Of a stretch of DNA of 64,000 nucleotides, positions 60,753 to 64,000 are shown piece by piece. The stretch spans positions 682,001 through 746,000 of the forward strand of contig NZ_FOQO01000002.1 in the NCBI RefSeq assembly GCF_900113765.1, written 5' to 3'. The position numbers and the translations under genes were made by a program. The notes below the pieces were generated by a model. That model had not been told where the DNA came from and searched no databases. It saw only the letters and a program-made list of their open reading frames with translations. The stretch's first letter is position 1. Every line of letters starts with the position of its first letter. Origin of the DNA: Parapedobacter indicus (GTDB taxonomy: Bacteria > Bacteroidota > Bacteroidia > Sphingobacteriales > Sphingobacteriaceae).

Positions 60753-62000
60753 ATGGACACGAGCGGACAGCTTGCGGCGCACTTTTTCCGTGAACACTCG
60801 GGCAGGATGGTAGCATCCCTCGCCCGGGTGTATGGCATGGAGCACCTGGATGCTATTCTGGATGCGGTACAGGATACGTTTGAGACCGCCTTGACACACT
60901 GGCGTTATCACGGTCCTCCCCACCATCCGCGCGCATGGCTTTCGCGGGTGGCCCGCAACAAGCTGATCAACGCCCTGAAACATGCCTCGCGGCACCATCA
61001 CGTGGGCGACACTGAAGCGCTGCTGCACGACGTATCGACAACCGATCCGGATCCCTGGCCGGCTGATGAGGCAAACACCGACGGCCAGCTCCAATTATTG
61101 GTGGCGTGCTGCCATCCGGCACTCGGCGAGCGCGACCGCATCATCATCACGTTGCACATCCTCTGCGGCTTTGGAATACCTGAACTCGCCAATGCCTTGC
61201 AAATGAAAACAGAAGCTGTCAAAAAGGCCGTGCAGCGCAGCAAAGCATTGCTGCGGCAAAAAACGCCCAACCTGCGCCAACTGAACCTAGCAGACGCTGC
61301 CCGGCAGTCGCCCACCGTCTGTACCATCCTTTACCTCGTATTCAACGAAGGATATAAAGCGACGCGTAATGCCAAGGGTATCGACTTCGACCTCTGCTAT
61401 GAAGCCCTGCGCCTCGCGAAGTTATTGCACACCGCGGCGCCTGCCGAAGCCGAAGTGGATGCGCTGCTGGTGTTGATGTTTTTCGGTGTTGCACGCTTTC
61501 CGGCGCGGTTGGTGGCCTATGGCGACTGGATACCGCTGGAAGACCAGAACCGTTCGCTATGGGATCAGCAGTTGATCGCGGAAGGATTCCGGTACCTTGA
61601 CCAGGCACAGCACAGCGGCTATGCAGGCAACTATTACCTGGAAGCATTGATCGCGTCGCACCATTGTGCAGCGCCTGATTTCGAAGCAACCGACTGGAAA
61701 GCCATCCACCACCTGTATCAACTGCTGGAAAACCTGGAACCTGCCTCCACACTCATCCGTCTGAACCGGCTTATTGCCAAAAGCTACGCCATTGGGCCGC
61801 TTCCGGTTATTACCGAGTTGGAAACCATCGCCGTGGATGGAACTCCCGGAATCGCATTTCTTCTTGCCGCAACGAAGGCGCATGTTTACCAGCGTGCCGG
61901 AAATACAACCCGGGCGCGTGCAGCCTATGAGGAGGCTTTATCCCTCGCCCAGAACCCGTTGGATAGCCAACTGATCCGGAAGCGGATGGAAGCTATTTAA
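60753..62000 (+). CDS. ECF42-type sigma factor with C-terminal TPR-like extension
   Basis: A 415-aa protein from the ATG at 60753 (an open frame back to 60567 overlaps the YCII gene). Sigma region 2: FFREHSGRMVASLARVYGMEHLDAILDAVQDTFETAL, PRAWLSRVARNKLINAL. Region 4: GIPELANALQMKTEAVKKAVQRSKALLR. A helical C-terminal part of about 200 residues (VFNEGYKATR, LVLMFFGVARFPAR, YLDQAQHSGYAGNYYLEALIASHHC, RAAYEEALSLAQN) replaces a separate anti-sigma factor and may control activity directly. It overlaps the convergent methyltransferase by 8 bp. Confidence 0.92.
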   Translation: MDTSGQLAAHFFREHSGRMVASLARVYGMEHLDAILDAVQDTFETALTHWRYHGPPHHPRAWLSRVARNKLINALKHASRHHHVGDTEALLHDVSTTDPDPWPADEANTDGQLQLLVACCHPALGERDRIIITLHILCGFGIPELANALQMKTEAVKKAVQRSKALLRQKTPNLRQLNLADAARQSPTVCTILYLVFNEGYKATRNAKGIDFDLCYEALRLAKLLHTAAPAEAEVDALLVLMFFGVARFPARLVAYGDWIPLEDQNRSLWDQQLIAEGFRYLDQAQHSGYAGNYYLEALIASHHCAAPDFEATDWKAIHHLYQLLENLEPASTLIRLNRLIAKSYAIGPLPVITELETIAVDGTPGIAFLLAATKAHVYQRAGNTTRARAAYEEALSLAQNPLDSQLIRKRMEAI

Positions 62001-62715
62001 TGGCCCCGAAAGCAGCAAAGCACAGGTGTTTATGGAGGAGTTCGACGCTGCGGAACCCTACTTTCTCCAACAGTTTGAATTGAAAATTCACCGAGCGCGG
62101 ACTGTCCTCCTTTTCAATATAGGCAAATACGCCGTCACGGTACGCTTCGTCTTTCAATCCGGCTAAATAACTTCCATAGCGCTCGCGGTACACCAGTTGC
62201 TGAATAGCCGGCGTTTCCTGAACAACCAAATCCGTAATCCACAGGCTGCCGCCGGGCTTCAGCAGGCGGTACAACTTGGAAAATACCGCTTCCCAATCGC
62301 TGTCGTCGCGCAGGTGATGCAATACCGCCGCAGCCATGATGGTGCAATAGTGATTCTCCGGTAGGTTTGCTGTACGGATGTCATCCTGCATGAGGGTAAT
62401 GGCTCCGGTATTTACCGCCGCAATACGCTCTTTCGCACGATCAAGCATAGGTTGGCTAAGATCTAACAAGGTGCAATCCAGCGGTGCCTTTCGGGACAAC
62501 AGCTTAAGGGTATAATTTCCCGCACCGCAGCCTACGTCCAACACCGTTTTCAAATTAGGCGAATAAGCCATGATGCTGTCGACGATCAGTTCCATGCTAA
62601 AGGATGCATCGATAGTGGTCTGTTGCCCCGTTTCCAAATTTGAAAAACGGTCCACGTCGGTATCAAAACGCGCTTTAATTTCCTGTACGGTCGATTTGTC
62701 TGAAAAATTTTCCAT
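61993..62715 (-). CDS. Class I SAM-dependent methyltransferase
   Basis: A 240-aa protein. Motif I VLDVGCGAGNYTL near residues 58-70, the acidic LLDLSQPM, DDIRTANLP and HHLRDD, LKPGGSLWITDLV as motif IV-VI are all visible. The target cannot be read from the sequence; small-molecule methyltransferases with similar blocks act on quinones or metalloid-like compounds. It is divergent from a LysR gene and shares a dyad operator with it; its -7 element TAGATTTG lies at 62742 to 62735. Confidence 0.83.
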   Translation of the reverse strand: MENFSDKSTVQEIKARFDTDVDRFSNLETGQQTTIDASFSMELIVDSIMAYSPNLKTVLDVGCGAGNYTLKLLSRKAPLDCTLLDLSQPMLDRAKERIAAVNTGAITLMQDDIRTANLPENHYCTIMAAAVLHHLRDDSDWEAVFSKLYRLLKPGGSLWITDLVVQETPAIQQLVYRERYGSYLAGLKDEAYRDGVFAYIEKEDSPRSVNFQFKLLEKVGFRSVELLHKHLCFAAFGAIK

Positions 62716-62734
62716 TGCTATCGTTGTTTGTGTA

Positions 62735-62742
62735 CAAATCTA
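62735..62742 (-). promoter_or_regulatory. -7 element of the methyltransferase gene
   Basis: TAGATTTG on the minus strand matches TAnnTTTG, 20 nt before the ATG at 62715. The large dyad at 62755-62802 begins 12 nt upstream of it. Confidence 0.55.
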
Positions 62743-62754
62743 TAGGTTCAAGTA

Positions 62755-62802
62755 ATACTTTAAAAATACTAATAATTGCAATTATTAATACCTTTGAAGT
62801 AT
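62755..62802. promoter_or_regulatory. 48-bp nested dyad operator of the LysR gene
   Basis: A perfect 18-bp palindrome, TAATAATTGCAATTATTA (62770-62787), is centred in a longer dyad with outer arms ATACTT (62755-62760) and AAGTAT (62797-62802). TACCTTTG (62789-62796) matches TAnnTTTG and lies within it, 7 nt before the LysR ATG at 62804. LysR proteins bind long dyads of this kind and repress their own gene while activating a divergent one. Confidence 0.75.
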
Positions 62803-62803
62803 C

Positions 62804-63673
62804 ATGGAACTACGACACCTCATTTATTTTAAAGCCGTGGCCGAGTTATTACACTTCACTAAAGCGGCAGAGCAGTTACATATTTCACAACCGCCCCTTA
62901 CCCGGCAAATCAAAGAATTGGAAAAAGAATTAGGTGCCGTGTTGTTTCACCGGAACAATAAACGAGTTATACTGACCGATGCCGGACATTTTTTTCTGGG
63001 TCAATGCGAATCGCTCATCCAGCAATTGGACCGCAGCAAACAAGTGGTCAGACAGATCCACGAATCGGTAAGCGGTGATTTTCAGATCGGCTATATCAGT
63101 TCCACGCCGTTGACTTCCCTGGCCAAGGTCCTGCAACAACTGAACCATCAATATCCGTTACTGAAAACCCGTCTCTATGAGCTTTCTACCGCCAAGCAGG
63201 TAAAAGCCCTGGAAGCAGGCAAGTTGGATATCGGAATTCTCCGTGCACCGGTCACTTCCATACAGTTAGAAATTATTTCCCTGCGGCAGGACCACTTCAC
63301 ATTGGTTTGCGGAGCCAGCGGCTCTTACACCTTGCGGATGACCGACTTAGCAGATGCACCGTTCATTTCCTATAACAGCAGGTACGCCCCGTACTATCAC
63401 CAGCAATTTATTACGTGCTGTCAGCGACTGGGCTTTACCCCACAAGTAATGCATGAATGCAATAACATGCACTCCATCCTTAGCCTCGTTGAAAGTGGAC
63501 TTGGCATTGCGCTGGTCCCGTCATCCATCCGGCATCAATACCCCTATTTGAAATTACAATTCACCGAACTGGCGGACATCCCCGTCTACACCGAAATTGT
63601 CATGGCCCACCATCGCCAAACCGAACATCCGGCGTTGGCTAGTTTCAAAGCCTTGAGCCACTTATTCTCTTAA
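62804..63673 (+). CDS. LysR-family transcriptional regulator
   Basis: A 289-aa protein. Residues 1-60 are the LysR winged helix (MELRHLIYFKAVAELLHFTKAAEQLHISQPPLTRQIKELEKELG, FHRNNKRVILTDAG). The rest is a periplasmic-binding-like sensor (DFQIGYISSTPL, LDIGILRAP, LVESGLGIALVPSS). The ATG is only 7 nt after a -7 element, so the mRNA may be almost leaderless. It probably controls the divergent methyltransferase gene, and convergent transcription meets the next gene at 63679. Confidence 0.93.
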   Translation: MELRHLIYFKAVAELLHFTKAAEQLHISQPPLTRQIKELEKELGAVLFHRNNKRVILTDAGHFFLGQCESLIQQLDRSKQVVRQIHESVSGDFQIGYISSTPLTSLAKVLQQLNHQYPLLKTRLYELSTAKQVKALEAGKLDIGILRAPVTSIQLEIISLRQDHFTLVCGASGSYTLRMTDLADAPFISYNSRYAPYYHQQFITCCQRLGFTPQVMHECNNMHSILSLVESGLGIALVPSSIRHQYPYLKLQFTELADIPVYTEIVMAHHRQTEHPALASFKALSHLFS

Positions 63674-63678
63674 GGTAG

Positions 63679-64000
63679 CTACTGAGTTAAGCCACCCAAC
63701 AGCATCACATAGCCAATATAAACATCGGCACGTTCATAAGCTTGCCGCTCGCCTTCCGCGAGAGCTTTGTCGCCCAAAATTCCAACCTTATCTATCGATT
63801 CGTGCAGAACACGAAAACGTACCGTGTGTTTGCCTGCCGGAATTTCAGGAAGCAGGAAATACTGCGGACGATAGTACGTGGCATACCTATCGAAACGTGT
63901 TCTTTTTTCTACCAGTTGCCCATCAATATAAATAGCTAATTGTCCTGTTCCCGGTCCGACGATGTCATATAACCCAACGGCTCGGCCTTCGAACGTTATC
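63679..64000 (-). CDS. C-terminal part of an exported beta-sandwich protein (gene runs off the window)
   Basis: On the minus strand one frame is open from the edge to a TAG at 63679-63681, 107 codons. It reads ITFEGRAVGLYDIVGPGTGQLAIYIDG, FDRYATYYRPQYFLL, IPAGKHTVRFRVLHESIDK and ends GYVMLLGGLTQ. This is a jelly-roll-like domain typical of the C-termini of SGNH-type or sugar-ester hydrolases of Bacteroidota. The catalytic part lies outside, so the family cannot be fixed. It converges with the LysR gene, 5 nt apart. Confidence 0.7.
   Translation of the reverse strand, partial: ITFEGRAVGLYDIVGPGTGQLAIYIDGQLVEKRTRFDRYATYYRPQYFLLPEIPAGKHTVRFRVLHESIDKVGILGDKALAEGERQAYERADVYIGYVMLLGGLTQ

Noticed and set aside
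63742-63939. 65-codon plus-strand frame near the right edge
   Set aside because: It is antisense to the clear C-terminal frame of the partial gene at 63679-64000.

Overview
The window is chromosomal DNA from a Bacteroidota species, most likely Sphingobacteriaceae-like (for example near Parapedobacter or Pedobacter; the genus is a guess). The signs are two SusC/SusD outer-membrane pairs, a FecR/ECF-sigma pair, many secreted carbohydrate-active or unusual hydrolases with Tat or lipoprotein signals, and promoter elements of the Bacteroidota type (TAnnTTTG at -7). I see no rRNA, no normal tRNA, no CRISPR array and no insertion sequence.

Layout. (1) 1-7093: a minus-strand cluster of three neutral-ceramidase-family genes, one cut by the window edge and one internally deleted, plus a Tat-exported glycosidase-like protein. 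A divergent GntR/UTRA regulator faces it, and CTTGTATATACAAG-type operators sit at the promoters. An NHL-propeller gene follows. (2) 7094-7681: a gene-free gap. (3) 7682-28273: 17 closely packed minus-strand genes starting with SusC/SusD and ending with a class III aminotransferase. A GntR/FCD regulator (28436-29149) is divergent, with inverted-repeat operators on both promoters. (4) 29247-30383: a sialidase-like lipoprotein, then a non-coding stretch that contains the last 24 codons of a second, lost copy of the FCD regulator. (5) 31008-37688: a six-gene sugar-acid operon (glycosidase-like, creatininase-like, FHS permease, split UxaA-type dehydratase, fuconolactonase-like) with a divergent AraC regulator, then another FHS permease. 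(6) 40395-47332: a mix of membrane acyltransferase, DUF4886, a creD module with its own winged-helix regulator and paired operators, a membrane phosphoesterase and a small secreted protein. (7) 47403-55756: a sulfatase/SusD/SusC(STN)/FecR/ECF-sigma locus. (8) 55881-60326: an RNA-repair locus with a WYL regulator, a non-coding tRNA-like transcript, an SPFH/slipin protein and the RNA ligase RtcB. (9) 60401-64000: a YCII plus ECF42-like sigma pair, a methyltransferase, a LysR regulator and the 3' end of a further gene.

The most striking element is in region 8. Between two matching WYL-type operators and the SPFH gene there is about 580 nt of non-coding DNA. It holds two tandem modules that look like circularly permuted tRNAs: each reads T-arm, then a 7-bp acceptor stem closed by a short loop, then D-arm. 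This order resembles the tRNA mimic in bacterial Y RNAs and lies directly upstream of rtcB. A GC-rich, highly foldable segment follows it.

Regions 1, 3, 5 and 7 appear to be nutrient-acquisition loci under separate local regulators. Region 3 is rich in PLP enzymes, RidA and metal-dependent amidase or deacylase-like proteins, which suggests a nitrogen-containing or acylated sugar-like substrate. That substrate assignment is inference.
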